From positions 5,308,001 to 5,372,000 of the forward strand of contig NZ_CP034235.1 in the NCBI RefSeq assembly GCF_009728935.1: 64,000 nucleotides of DNA, written 5' to 3'. A model generated the notes under the pieces. It searched no databases, was not told the DNA's origin, and worked only from the letters and a program-made list of their open reading frames with translations. The DNA is from Paenibacillus psychroresistens. Lineage in GTDB: Bacteria; Bacillota; Bacilli; Paenibacillales; NBRC-103111. Shown piece after piece: positions 1 through 8,161 of the stretch (the stretch's first letter is position 1; each line of letters starts with the position of its first letter). The position numbers were made by a program, and so were the translations under genes.

Positions 1-209
1 CCCCATGCACTATACCATGTGTCTCCCTGACTAGGCCCTGGGAGAGCGGTAATCCTGTTGTCGCCATGAATGCTGTTGTAATTGTAAACATCACCAAAAG
101 CAGCAGCCGTCACCGCTAATCCTGAAGCATTGCTTACCTGTTTGCCACTTGCGAATGTCAGTACGCATAAAGCGATAAAACCAAACAACAACATATACAT
201 TTTTTTCAT
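1..209 (-). CDS. Secreted protein, N-terminal part (runs off left edge)
   Basis: The frame stays open from an ATG at 209 to the window edge, giving 69 complete codons. AGGAGG lies seven bases before the ATG, so the start is firm. Residues 1 to about 22 form a signal peptide (MKKMYMLLFGFIALCVLTFA, then SG). The mature part contains DVYNYNSIHGDNRITALPGP followed by a GDTWYSAWG stretch. That pattern is reminiscent of secreted carbohydrate-associated domains such as DUF4185, but too little is visible to assign a family. It lies downstream of a YesM/YesN pair in the same orientation. Such pairs commonly sit beside extracellular carbohydrate-handling genes, which fits but does not prove that role. 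A terminator separates it from yesN, so it probably has its own promoter. Confidence 0.7.
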   Translation of the reverse strand, partial: MKKMYMLLFGFIALCVLTFASGKQVSNASGLAVTAAAFGDVYNYNSIHGDNRITALPGPSQGDTWYSAW

Positions 210-248
210 CCTAAACCTCCTGAAAGTAGAATATTTTTATTATATGCC

Positions 249-272
249 AAAAAAAAACACACCCAAAGGTGT
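249..272 (-). terminator. Rho-independent terminator of the response regulator gene
   Basis: On the minus strand an ACACC/GGTGT stem with a 4-base loop is followed by G and a run of nine T. It sits about 30 bases past the stop codon of the YesN-type gene. Confidence 0.65.
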
Positions 273-302
273 ATTTCGCTACTTCTTTGTGTTTTTCGAG
301 TT

Positions 303-1892
303 TTATTTTAAAGAATTCTCGTATTCGCTAGGCGGGAGGCCAAAACGCTTTTTGAAGCTTTTGCTGAAGTGAGTTGCGTCGCAAAATCCCACCATTTCCG
401 AAATGGCAGCCACCCTAATGTTGCCCTTACCCAATAACTCTTTTGCCTTTTGCATGCGAATGTCTGTTATATAATCACCCACTGTTAAATTAAGGTCTTT
501 TTTAAACACTTTGCGTAAATAACTAGAGGTTACAAACAATTTCTGCGCGATTTGCTCCACTCTCAAGTTGTTGTCGTTATAATTGATCTCAATATATTCT
601 CTTGCGGAATCGATTAATTTTCTTGATTTCGTAAACTTATTTTTATTTGAAAATCCCATCACTTTAAGGTAAAGCTCTTCGACGTTGGAAAACGCTTCGT
701 CCAAGGATTCTTTGTTTCTCAATTGTTTGCCTGGAGAAAAGTCTGAACCCAGAACATCTTCAATTTCATACCCATGTTCGGACAAATAGGACAAACAGAT
801 GGAAATGAGACCCATTATTACGGCATTCGTGTAATCGACAGACAATTGTTTATCCCGAATAAACTGAAATACCTCTTCCAGCCCTTTCTTTATCTCTTCC
901 CAGTCCCTTAAGCGCAGGTTTATTCCCAACTTTTCATGGATGGCGCTCGAATAAAAGCCAATATTCTTGTACTCCAATTCTATCTCCGCATAACGGATTA
1001 CCCTGCCGACACCGGCAATTACCTTGCTTTGCAGAGCTTCGAGGGACTCCATGTAAGAATCTCTAATCGCGGAAATTCCATATATTGGATTTCCAATACC
1101 GACCGTTACGGAGAATTTTAAATAATTCTTTACTTGAGTGCAAAGCCTGGTAAAGCAATCAAATCCCGATTGTTTGTCTTCGTGCCTGCGTTTGAACTCA
1201 AAAAGCACGATAATCCGACCCTCAGGACCGTAAAATAGAATTGGATTTTCTTCAGATTCCAAAATTTCAGCTGCTATATTGCAAACGGCATATTTCCAGA
1301 GGATGATTTCGTTTGCAGTTGTCCACTTTTGATACATATTGTCGATCTCGATCACAGCCACACAAAAAGTGAGCGAATTCACTCGAATACCGAAATTTTC
1401 CAAAGATTGTTTTGTTGTTTCGTCATTGCCCGTAGTCTCATTGCTAATAATCAGATTCAGTAGCCGTTCTTTCATAAATTGGTTATAATCCTTTTCGCTG
1501 CTTTTCTCAGCCTTCAGCCTGTCGAACCTCTCCTTGATCCGAATGAGAACCGTTAACAGCTCGTTTTTATCAAAAGGTTTTAAGATGTAGTCTTCCACTC
1601 CAATTTTGACTGCTCTTTTTGCATATTCGAATTCGCTGTGGCCGGTAATCAGGACAATTGCGATTCCAGGATATCTTTCCTTTATTGTTTGTGAGAGCTG
1701 AAGTCCGTCAATAACAGGCATATTGATATCGATTAAAGCGATATCCGGAACTATTTGTTCAATCCGCTCCAACGCCTCGATTCCGTCACTCGCTTCACCG
1801 CACAGCTCAAACCCATAAGACTCCCATGGGTACATTTTTTGCAAATATTTTCGAAATATCATCTCGTCATCTACAATCAAAATCTTATGCAT
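303..1892 (-). CDS. YesN-family response regulator with AraC-type DNA-binding domain
   Basis: This is a transcriptional response regulator of 529 residues. An N-terminal receiver domain (about 1-120) has the acidic pair VDDE at 8-10, the phospho-acceptor Asp55 (IALIDINMP) and Lys105 (ILKPF). A long middle region follows. The C-terminal 100 residues hold two AraC-type helix-turn-helix motifs (RVEQIAQKLFVTSSYLRKVF and AAISEMVGFCDATHFSKSF). The start was placed at the ATG at 1892 because GGAGG lies nine bases upstream and the reading then begins MHKILIVDDE; an upstream ATG at 1928 would lie inside the kinase gene. It starts four bases after the kinase stop, so the two are translationally coupled. 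Members of this family usually activate nearby sugar uptake or polysaccharide genes; the target here is not visible. Confidence 0.9.
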   Translation of the reverse strand: MHKILIVDDEMIFRKYLQKMYPWESYGFELCGEASDGIEALERIEQIVPDIALIDINMPVIDGLQLSQTIKERYPGIAIVLITGHSEFEYAKRAVKIGVEDYILKPFDKNELLTVLIRIKERFDRLKAEKSSEKDYNQFMKERLLNLIISNETTGNDETTKQSLENFGIRVNSLTFCVAVIEIDNMYQKWTTANEIILWKYAVCNIAAEILESEENPILFYGPEGRIIVLFEFKRRHEDKQSGFDCFTRLCTQVKNYLKFSVTVGIGNPIYGISAIRDSYMESLEALQSKVIAGVGRVIRYAEIELEYKNIGFYSSAIHEKLGINLRLRDWEEIKKGLEEVFQFIRDKQLSVDYTNAVIMGLISICLSYLSEHGYEIEDVLGSDFSPGKQLRNKESLDEAFSNVEELYLKVMGFSNKNKFTKSRKLIDSAREYIEINYNDNNLRVEQIAQKLFVTSSYLRKVFKKDLNLTVGDYITDIRMQKAKELLGKGNIRVAAISEMVGFCDATHFSKSFKKRFGLPPSEYENSLK

Positions 1893-1896
1893 GCGT

Positions 1897-3699
1897 TTAT
1901 GCCTCCACAACATTTGCAGGAATGACAACCGTTATATCCGTACCTTTTCCAACTTCGCTTTTGATGGTCATACCGTAACTCTCTCCAAAATATAGCTTGA
2001 TTCGCTCATCAACGTTCGTCAATCCGAATGTCGTCCGGTTTTCTTCCTGCTGTTTATAGGCTAATATCCTCTTGATTGTGTCCTCCGTCATCCCTACACC
2101 GTCATCGATAACTTTCAAAATGATCTTATCTTGATCCCGAAATGCTCTAATGATCAGTTTGCCAAAGCTCCTTTTCGGCTTAATTCCGTGATAGATTGCG
2201 TTTTCGACAAGAGGTTGAATCGTTAGCTTCGGAATTTTTTGCCCCACAATCGCTTCTTCCACTTCAATCTCAAAGTCAAAAACATTCGAATATCTGACTT
2301 TTTGAATATACAAATAATTTTTGACGTTCTCGATTTCTCGATCAATCGTAATAATGTCATGCCCTCTGCTTAGGGATACTCGGTAAAAATCGGCCAATGC
2401 TTTCGTTGCATCCCTGGCTTCTCTGCTTTCTCCCATGTCGCTTAACACATAGATCAAATCTAGGCAGTTATACAAAAAGTGAGGTTTGACCTGAGCCTGC
2501 ATGAGAGCAAGCTCGTACTCCCTCTTTTTCTTCTGCTCGTCCTTCAAATTATCGATTAAATCCTTTATTCTGCTTACCATGTACTTGATTCTAGCAGCCA
2601 GAAGTCCCACCTCATCGCTAGAATCATTCTCATATTGGATATCCAGGTTTCCCTGGCGGATCGTATTTACACTTCGGGTTAGATTGACCAAGGGCTTAGC
2701 AATATATCGCGATAAAATACCTGCGGCAAGAAGTGCAAAAACAAGACAAACGATACCGATCACAATTACAATGATCGTAAGCTTTTTAGTATCTGCAGTT
2801 AACTCCTTCAATGGAATTTCGTTGACCAGCCGCCAGCCCATCTTCCGAAAAACCGTGCTGGTAACCAGCTTATTATTACCTGCTATTTTCAATCGCAAAG
2901 TATCCGTTTTACCCAAATAAATCCATTCTCTTAAAGTTTCATTCGGTTCTCGCTGTAGAAAATTCATCTTGCTCTGAGGCGACACAATAATGCCACTGTT
3001 ATCAACAATGTAGTACCCGGTTTGCTTGCCTTGCACAGTCTTATCAAATATAGAAGAGAGGGTGCTTTCTTTCACGTTTAAAATCAGATAGCCCAACATT
3101 TCTTGTGTCGAAATATTGATAATCTTTTTACCAAGAGTGATAACTGGCTGTTTCGTATTTGAAACCAGATAGTCTCTAATCTGGACTGGAAACCAAATAC
3201 TCGTACCGCTAGTCTTATCGATGCTCCTTAATAGGGGACTGATAAGCGCTTGCTCAAGCTCTCTCTCCAGATTGTCGTTTGTACTATAAATATAAGAGTT
3301 TGTATCGAGAAATGCGATAGATTCGACCTCTGGAAACACCATTAATGCAAAGTCTAACCGGCTACGAATTTGACCTCTAAACTCGTTTTTTTTAGATTCA
3401 AATTGTAGATCGTCTTTTGGATTCTGGAATAACTTTTCGTTTGCTTCATAAACATTATTCAACTCTCTCAAAACGATATTTGAACAACTTTCAGAGTTGT
3501 TTATTAGATTATTCATACGTGTAATAATAAGGTGGGATTCATCAATTGTATTCATAATGGTTTTATCAATGATTACTTCAGTAAAAACACGGTTGGATAA
3601 ATACCCTACAATGAACAGCGGAACAATGATCAAAGGAATGTATACCATAAAAATTTTATTTCGAATCAACTGGTTTTTAAACCACGCCATGATGTTCAA
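1897..3699 (-). CDS. YesM-family membrane sensor histidine kinase
   Basis: This 600-residue sensor kinase is the partner of the response regulator that follows. It has a first membrane segment at about 14-34, an extracellular sensor of about 260 residues (Cache-like length), a second membrane segment near 305-330, and a HAMP domain. The His_kinase domain has the phospho-acceptor His407 in QAQVKPHFLYN. The HATPase domain has the N-box LVENAIYHGIKP and the G-box IDDGVGM. The start is read as TTG at 3699 because GGAGGGG sits seven bases upstream; the in-frame ATG at 3690 would be 16 bases away. The signal is unknown. The gene pair looks like a self-contained sensing module placed next to the cyd locus. 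Confidence 0.9.
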   Translation of the reverse strand: MNIMAWFKNQLIRNKIFMVYIPLIIVPLFIVGYLSNRVFTEVIIDKTIMNTIDESHLIITRMNNLINNSESCSNIVLRELNNVYEANEKLFQNPKDDLQFESKKNEFRGQIRSRLDFALMVFPEVESIAFLDTNSYIYSTNDNLERELEQALISPLLRSIDKTSGTSIWFPVQIRDYLVSNTKQPVITLGKKIINISTQEMLGYLILNVKESTLSSIFDKTVQGKQTGYYIVDNSGIIVSPQSKMNFLQREPNETLREWIYLGKTDTLRLKIAGNNKLVTSTVFRKMGWRLVNEIPLKELTADTKKLTIIVIVIGIVCLVFALLAAGILSRYIAKPLVNLTRSVNTIRQGNLDIQYENDSSDEVGLLAARIKYMVSRIKDLIDNLKDEQKKKREYELALMQAQVKPHFLYNCLDLIYVLSDMGESREARDATKALADFYRVSLSRGHDIITIDREIENVKNYLYIQKVRYSNVFDFEIEVEEAIVGQKIPKLTIQPLVENAIYHGIKPKRSFGKLIIRAFRDQDKIILKVIDDGVGMTEDTIKRILAYKQQEENRTTFGLTNVDERIKLYFGESYGMTIKSEVGKGTDITVVIPANVVEA

Positions 3700-3762
3700 A
3701 AGTGCTCCCCTCCATGTCCCCGGGATTTCAAATATTGCGACAAATGAAGCTCATACCCCTAG

Positions 3763-3912
3763 TCACAACGGAAAGCTTGGAAGCGACATCATAAACTTAA
3801 CTTCCTTTATCCAGTTTGTCAAACTATACCTCACGATGTCGCAATTGAATTTGGGCGGAGTTTCAAAGCCGCTCGAATGATAGGCTGGTATTATACCGAC
3901 GAGCCGCAATAA
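3763..3912 (+). pseudogene. Apparent 3' remnant of a lost gene
   Basis: From a TAG at 3760 to a TAA at 3910, an open frame of 49 codons reads as ordinary protein and ends ARMIGWYYTDEPQ, with VAIEFGRSFKA before it. No start codon with a ribosome binding site is visible. A strong intrinsic terminator begins seven bases after the TAA. This arrangement, a protein-like tail directly followed by its terminator, suggests the end of a gene whose 5' part was lost, perhaps when the YesM/YesN segment arrived. The family was not recognised. It could also be a chance open frame, so this is an inference. Confidence 0.35.
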
Positions 3913-3918
3913 TAGTAA

Positions 3919-3949
3919 AACAGCTGCCTAATCGAAGGCAGCTGTTTTT
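3919..3949 (+). terminator. Intrinsic terminator with no intact upstream gene
   Basis: A perfect 10-bp stem (AACAGCTGCC / GGCAGCTGTT) with an 8-base loop runs into TTTTT. It lies between two genes that both read away from it, so it serves neither. It fits as the terminator of the gene remnant just upstream. Confidence 0.8.
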
Positions 3950-4003
3950 CTTATCCTCTGAAGAACTCCGTGAATTCTTGTTCAAATCGTCGTACCATGT
4001 GCG

Positions 4004-4083
4004 ATTAAACAACTCTATTTTTCAGTAAAGATCTTTATTTACCAGTAAACAACTTTATTTGCCAGTAAAGATCTTTATTTTCC
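4004..4083 (+). repeat. Four tandem 20-bp imperfect repeats upstream of cydA
   Basis: Units start at 4004, 4024, 4044 and 4064 without gaps, with consensus AGTAAAnAnCTTTATTTnCC. Units 2 and 4 carry the perfect 12-bp palindrome TAAAGATCTTTA; units 1 and 3 carry AAACAACTnTA-type variants. The two palindromes are therefore exactly 40 bp apart. The block lies about 160 bp before the cydA start. It could be a set of regulator sites or a neutral tandem duplication. Confidence 0.85.
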
Positions 4084-4146
4084 CTGATCACATTTATTTC
4101 ACTCAGTCAATAAGTTGTAAAGATTTCGACAATAAGTCCTCACAAC

Positions 4147-4164
4147 TTGTGAATTTTATTACAT
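4147..4164 (+). promoter_or_regulatory. Possible Rex-type operator upstream of cydA
   Basis: TTGTGAATTTTATTACAT has a perfect left half-site and a degenerate right half-site compared with the Rex consensus TTGTGAA-N4-TTCACAA. Rex represses cyd in B. subtilis, which makes the position plausible. A TATACT hexamer at 4175-4180 just downstream could be the -10 element. The right half matches at only four of seven positions. Confidence 0.3.
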
Positions 4165-4241
4165 ACTTTATCGATATACTAAAGTTAGGAATACAATTAC
4201 GTTGGGTATAGAATTATAGTAGCAATAAGGAGTTGATTGAT

Positions 4242-5597
4242 GTGCATTTTCCAAACGATCCAGAAACATTAAGTCGTATCCTCACAGGGCTAACCTTAGG
4301 ATTCCATATTATTTATGCAACCGTTGGTGTAGGCGTTCCATTAATGATTGCTCTTGCTGAGTGGATGGGTATTCGACGCAAAGACAGTCATTACATTCTG
4401 TTGGCTAGGCGTTGGGCGAGAGGCTTCGTCATCACCGTTGCGGTCGGAGTCGTCACAGGTACGGCTATTGGTTTCATGTTAAGCTTACTTTGGCCAAGCT
4501 TTATGCAGATCGCAGGGCAGGCAATTGCTTTACCGTTATTCATGGAAACCTTTGCGTTCTTCTTCGAAGCCATTTTTCTGGGAATTTACCTGTACACTTG
4601 GGATCGATTCAAAAAACAAACGACTCATTTCTTATTAGTAATTCCGGTGGTTATCGGTTCATCAGCATCAGCATTTTTCATCACAACCGTTAATGCTTTC
4701 ATGAATACACCACAGGGCTTCACATTAAAAGACAATCGAATCACGGATATTAATCCGCTGAAAGCCATGTTTAACCCTGCCACACCAACCGAAGTGTCCC
4801 ATGTATTAACATCATCTTACATGACTTCAGCTTACATTCTTGCTGCGATAGCTGCTTTCTCATTACTGCGCAGAAAAGATCATGTCTATTATAAGAAAGC
4901 TTTAAAGCTAACTATGGTTGCAGCGTTAGTATTTTCCTTTGCCACTGCTGCTGTAGGCGATCTTTCAGGTAAATTCTTAGCCAAATATCAGCCAGAGAAG
5001 CTGGCTGCCGCTGAATGGCATTTTGAAACAAAGGCTTATGCACCACTTGTGATCGGCGGCTTTCTTGATAAGAATAACGAGATTAGGTTCGGGCTGAAAA
5101 TCCCCTACGCTTTAAGTATTCTAGCGCATGATAAGCCAAGTGGTGTCGTCAAAGGACTAAATGATTATCCAGTGGATGAACGCCCTCCATTATTTGTCCA
5201 TTACTTATTTGATGGGATGGTTTCCATTGGTGTTTTCTTGATCATTATCGCTGTGCTTTATAATCTTGCTTTTATCTGGCGTAAATGGAGTCCTTACAAT
5301 CGTTTATTGCTGCGCGGTATTCTCTGGGGAGGACCGTTGGCAATGCTTGCCATTGAATGTGGTTGGATTTATGCAGAAATCGGCCGTCAGCCTTGGATTT
5401 TACGTGGTTATATGAAGACATCCCAAGGTGCAACAACCTCTGATCATGTTGGTTTAATCTTGATTGTATTTGCTTCCTTGTATGTAGTACTAGGCTTCAC
5501 CTCTGTTAAAATACTGCGAAAGCTATTTCGTAATCATCCTGCTGAAGAGGAACTCGCCCATCTTGAAGCAAACGCTGGAAAAGAGGTGCGTTTATGA
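4242..5597 (+). CDS. cydA: Cytochrome bd quinol oxidase subunit I (CydA)
   Basis: This is the large haem-bearing subunit of the bd-type terminal oxidase, which oxidises quinol and reduces oxygen to water in the cell membrane. About nine membrane segments can be read. Conserved features include the N-terminal haem-ligand His in LTLGFHIIYATVGVGVPLM, the GRQPW sequence in AEIGRQPWILRGYMKT, and an N-terminal half typical of the family. At 451 residues it has a shorter Q-loop than the E. coli protein, as in many Firmicutes. The GTG at 4242 is chosen as start because AAGGAG ends nine bases before it; the in-frame TTG at 4233 would directly abut that site. The stop overlaps the cydB start as ATGA, so the two are coupled. 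Confidence 0.93.
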   Translation: MHFPNDPETLSRILTGLTLGFHIIYATVGVGVPLMIALAEWMGIRRKDSHYILLARRWARGFVITVAVGVVTGTAIGFMLSLLWPSFMQIAGQAIALPLFMETFAFFFEAIFLGIYLYTWDRFKKQTTHFLLVIPVVIGSSASAFFITTVNAFMNTPQGFTLKDNRITDINPLKAMFNPATPTEVSHVLTSSYMTSAYILAAIAAFSLLRRKDHVYYKKALKLTMVAALVFSFATAAVGDLSGKFLAKYQPEKLAAAEWHFETKAYAPLVIGGFLDKNNEIRFGLKIPYALSILAHDKPSGVVKGLNDYPVDERPPLFVHYLFDGMVSIGVFLIIIAVLYNLAFIWRKWSPYNRLLLRGILWGGPLAMLAIECGWIYAEIGRQPWILRGYMKTSQGATTSDHVGLILIVFASLYVVLGFTSVKILRKLFRNHPAEEELAHLEANAGKEVRL

Positions 5598-6619
5598 CCT
5601 ATCAGCTGCTAGGAATTACAGTGCTTTGGATTTTCTTATTTGGTTATATGATCGTAGCATCGATTGATTTTGGTGCTGGTTTCTTTAGCTACTATAGTAC
5701 CCTTACCGGTAAAAAGAGTCTCATTCATGGGGTCATCGAACGATATCTCTCGCCTGTATGGGAGGTCACTAATGTTTTTCTTGTCTTCTTTATGGTCGGG
5801 ATTGTTGGTTTCTTCCCTGATTCAGCCTATTACTTAGGCACTTCACTTCTACTTCCCGGCAGCTTCGCAATAGTATTATTAGCAATCCGCGGTTCTTATT
5901 ACGCTTTTAGTAATTATGGCAGCAAGGATAATAAATTTTATTTGTTCCTCTATGGTGCGAGTGGTTTGTTAATTCCAGCATCCTTATCTACTGTGTTAAC
6001 CATCTCTGAAGGTGGCTTTATTGAAGTCACTGGTGGAAAAGTTAAGCTGTTATATGGCACATTATTTACAAGCCCGTATTCTTGGGCTGTTGTGCTTCTA
6101 GCACTTGTAAGTGTTTTGTATATTTCCGCAACCTTCTTAACCTATTATGCTGCAAAAGCCAAGGATTTATCAGCCCTAACCGTTTTACGTAAATATGCCT
6201 TGGCTTGGAGTATGCCAACAATCTTTGCTAGTTTGCTTGTATTCTTCGCTATTCAGAAGCATAATCCTGAGCATTTCCAAAGCATGCTCGACTACTCTTG
6301 GATGTTTGTGCTCTCACTGCTTTGTTTTATCGGGGCTTTTTACTTGATTTGGCGGGAGCGCAGCTACGGTTGGGCCTTTCTCTTAGTTATGATCCAATTT
6401 GCGCTCGCCTTTTTCGGGTATGGTGTCTCCCATTTACCAAGCATTATTTATCCCTATATTCACCTATATGATAATTTTACTAATCGGACTATGGCTCTAT
6501 ATCTTATCGGCGCTTTTCTTGCAGGACTGCTCCTGCTTATTCCTTCGATTTACTTGATTATGCGTTTATTCTTATTTAATGCTTCTTATGTTGAAGGTAC
6601 AAAACCCAAGAAAGGATGA
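5594..6619 (+). CDS. cydB: Cytochrome bd quinol oxidase subunit II (CydB)
   Basis: This is the second subunit of the bd oxidase, 341 residues with about eight to nine membrane segments. The N-terminal sequence MTYQLLGITVLWIFLFGYMI followed by ASIDFGAGF matches the CydB opening, and WEVTNVFLVFFMVG carries the conserved Trp-Glu-x-x-Asn element seen in the family. Translation starts within the cydA stop (ATGA overlap). It is followed after five bases by a very small membrane-protein gene that fits cydS. No cydCD exporter genes are present in this window, so haem-bd assembly genes must lie elsewhere. Confidence 0.93.
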   Translation: MTYQLLGITVLWIFLFGYMIVASIDFGAGFFSYYSTLTGKKSLIHGVIERYLSPVWEVTNVFLVFFMVGIVGFFPDSAYYLGTSLLLPGSFAIVLLAIRGSYYAFSNYGSKDNKFYLFLYGASGLLIPASLSTVLTISEGGFIEVTGGKVKLLYGTLFTSPYSWAVVLLALVSVLYISATFLTYYAAKAKDLSALTVLRKYALAWSMPTIFASLLVFFAIQKHNPEHFQSMLDYSWMFVLSLLCFIGAFYLIWRERSYGWAFLLVMIQFALAFFGYGVSHLPSIIYPYIHLYDNFTNRTMALYLIGAFLAGLLLLIPSIYLIMRLFLFNASYVEGTKPKKG

Positions 6620-6624
6620 TGAAC

Positions 6625-6723
6625 ATGGAACACTTTCTAATCATGATTGCACCAGAATTGGTTGTTGTTCTCTCAGTTGCTATTTTGTTTATTTGGGGTG
6701 CTAGAGGAAAAGAACGCATATAA
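6625..6723 (+). CDS. cydS: CydS-like small subunit of cytochrome bd oxidase (32 aa)
   Basis: This 32-codon gene begins MEHFLIMIAPELVVVLSVA, has one membrane helix, and ends with a charged tail GARGKERI. An AAAGGA site lies eight bases before the ATG at 6625, and the gene starts five bases after cydB. Its length, single helix and the pattern M-x-x-FLIM-x-AP-x-VVV-LSV closely match the small CydS subunit described in the Geobacillus bd oxidase structure. An in-frame ATG at 6619 overlapping the cydB stop is an alternative start. It is followed by the operon terminator. The gene is short enough to be missed by automatic callers. The identity rests on remembered family sequence rather than an alignment. 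Confidence 0.8.
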   Translation: MEHFLIMIAPELVVVLSVAILFIWGARGKERI

Positions 6724-6735
6724 TCTCCAAATAAT

Positions 6736-6778
6736 AAAAGCTCACTGGTAGAAGTTAATCTTCCCAGTGAGCTTTTTA
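6736..6778. terminator. Bidirectional terminator between cydS and the convergent stalk-protein gene
   Basis: Stem AAAAGCTCACTGG / CCAGTGAGCTTTT with a loop of about 15 bases; T-rich tracts follow on both strands. It is shared by the cyd operon and the gene on the opposite strand. Confidence 0.85.
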
Positions 6779-6788
6779 ATTTCATTAA

Positions 6789-7958
6789 TTACAGATATTC
6801 TATCGTTAAATTGTCTTCATTCGTGATTTTCCATTCACCCTCGTTACTCTTCTTCAATGTAACCACACTATCTGCGTTCATATCTGGGAAATCTAAGCCG
6901 TTTTTTTTGTGAATGTGAGCCATATAATAAACTTTCGCTTCCCCGTCTGAGCCTTTAATTATTTTAATATTGCTGTAGTTGACCTCGAATTCATTTGCTG
7001 GTGCACCCTGTTGAAAATCGATCATCGCCTGATCTAAATTAGGAAAGCTGGCATCATAGGTAGATTTTAATCCAGCTACGTCCCATTTTACAGACATGTC
7101 TCTATTCTTCTCAATCACAGCTAGAATCAGCTTTTGATTGTCAGAGGAGGTAGTCACTGCTTCTTCCTTTTTAAAGTCTTCTTTTAAATAATCTATTTTT
7201 AAATCCTTGGAATCAGCAATTTTCCATTCTCCATTAACTTTATTTAAATTCATAAGCATGTAGGTACGATTATCTTCAAATGTGGGTCCCGCTATTTTTG
7301 TCGTTTTCAGAGTTACCTTAACAGAGGCAGTTGCTTTTTCCAGCGTGATTATCTCTACATTTTCCAATTCATAGTTGAGATCATAGGTCGTATTATTTGA
7401 TTCAAAATTAACTTTTGTTTGCTCTAAATCTATCACTATTGGATCATAGGTAGATAATGCTCCTTCAACATCCTCAGCATTTATATAAGCGTTATTAAGT
7501 GCTGTTGTATAAATGACTTGCTCCGCTGTTGTAGCTACATACACTGTCCTTTTTCTGCCGTCCCAGCTAACATCACGCCCCGAAGCTTCACCAAGAAAAC
7601 GTATTGGAACCATGGTAACACCATTAATAATCTTGGGAGCAACGGTTAGCTGCTTTTTCACACCATTAACTATGACTGTTTTATTGCCTATCGAAAGTTC
7701 AATGTTTAGATCCTTTGAAGTACCTTTTACTGTTTTTGTTGCAGCATTCCAATTAATCGTTAAACCAAGTGTCTCAAATACAGGTTTAAACTGAGCAAGT
7801 GTTGAACCGTTGTCAAGCAATGGGTTGACACTAAAACTGATTATCTTACCATCTAAGAATACATCAATTGGTTTCGTTTGATCTGCAGCAAATACATTTG
7901 CAATCGGAAAAGTTAATAACAAAACAAGTATTAAACCAAATAAAAAGCCTTTTCTCAT
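6789..7958 (-). CDS. Secreted stalk-domain (copper amine oxidase N-terminal-like) protein
   Basis: This exported protein of 389 residues has a clear signal peptide (MRKGFLFGLILVLLLTFPIA, cleaved near VFAAD). Residues about 30-145 form a copper-amine-oxidase N-terminal-like stalk domain, with the typical VPIRFLGEASGRDVSWDGRK pattern. Two related segments of about 115 residues follow, each with an alpha-beta layout like NTF2/SnoaL folds (compare NKVNGEWKIADSKDLKIDYL with KSNEGEWKITNEDNLTIEYL), so the C-terminal half looks like an internal duplication. The ATG at 7958 is preferred because GGGAGAG lies six bases upstream; a farther ATG exists at 7973. Stalk domains of this type are abundant in Paenibacillus secreted proteins. 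No enzymatic function is evident. Confidence 0.8.
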   Translation of the reverse strand: MRKGFLFGLILVLLLTFPIANVFAADQTKPIDVFLDGKIISFSVNPLLDNGSTLAQFKPVFETLGLTINWNAATKTVKGTSKDLNIELSIGNKTVIVNGVKKQLTVAPKIINGVTMVPIRFLGEASGRDVSWDGRKRTVYVATTAEQVIYTTALNNAYINAEDVEGALSTYDPIVIDLEQTKVNFESNNTTYDLNYELENVEIITLEKATASVKVTLKTTKIAGPTFEDNRTYMLMNLNKVNGEWKIADSKDLKIDYLKEDFKKEEAVTTSSDNQKLILAVIEKNRDMSVKWDVAGLKSTYDASFPNLDQAMIDFQQGAPANEFEVNYSNIKIIKGSDGEAKVYYMAHIHKKNGLDFPDMNADSVVTLKKSNEGEWKITNEDNLTIEYL

Positions 7959-8161
7959 ACCGATCTCTCCCATCTAGATGTAATTTCATCCTATGATTAC
8001 CTATAAGATTTAAACACATATAAGAAGTCTGTGCAACCCATATCACTCAATTGGATAATAAAGGATGAACCTCAAAAACAATAAATAGCATTTAAAATTG
8101 AAGTAACTTATAATATCGTTTACAGGTAAAAAGTGCTACATTACATAGAATTCTGAAAATA

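Noticed and set aside
3497..3880. Plus-strand open frame across the kinase start
   Set aside because: It is largely antisense to the YesM-type kinase, and its downstream part uses a different frame from the protein-like remnant that ends at 3912.
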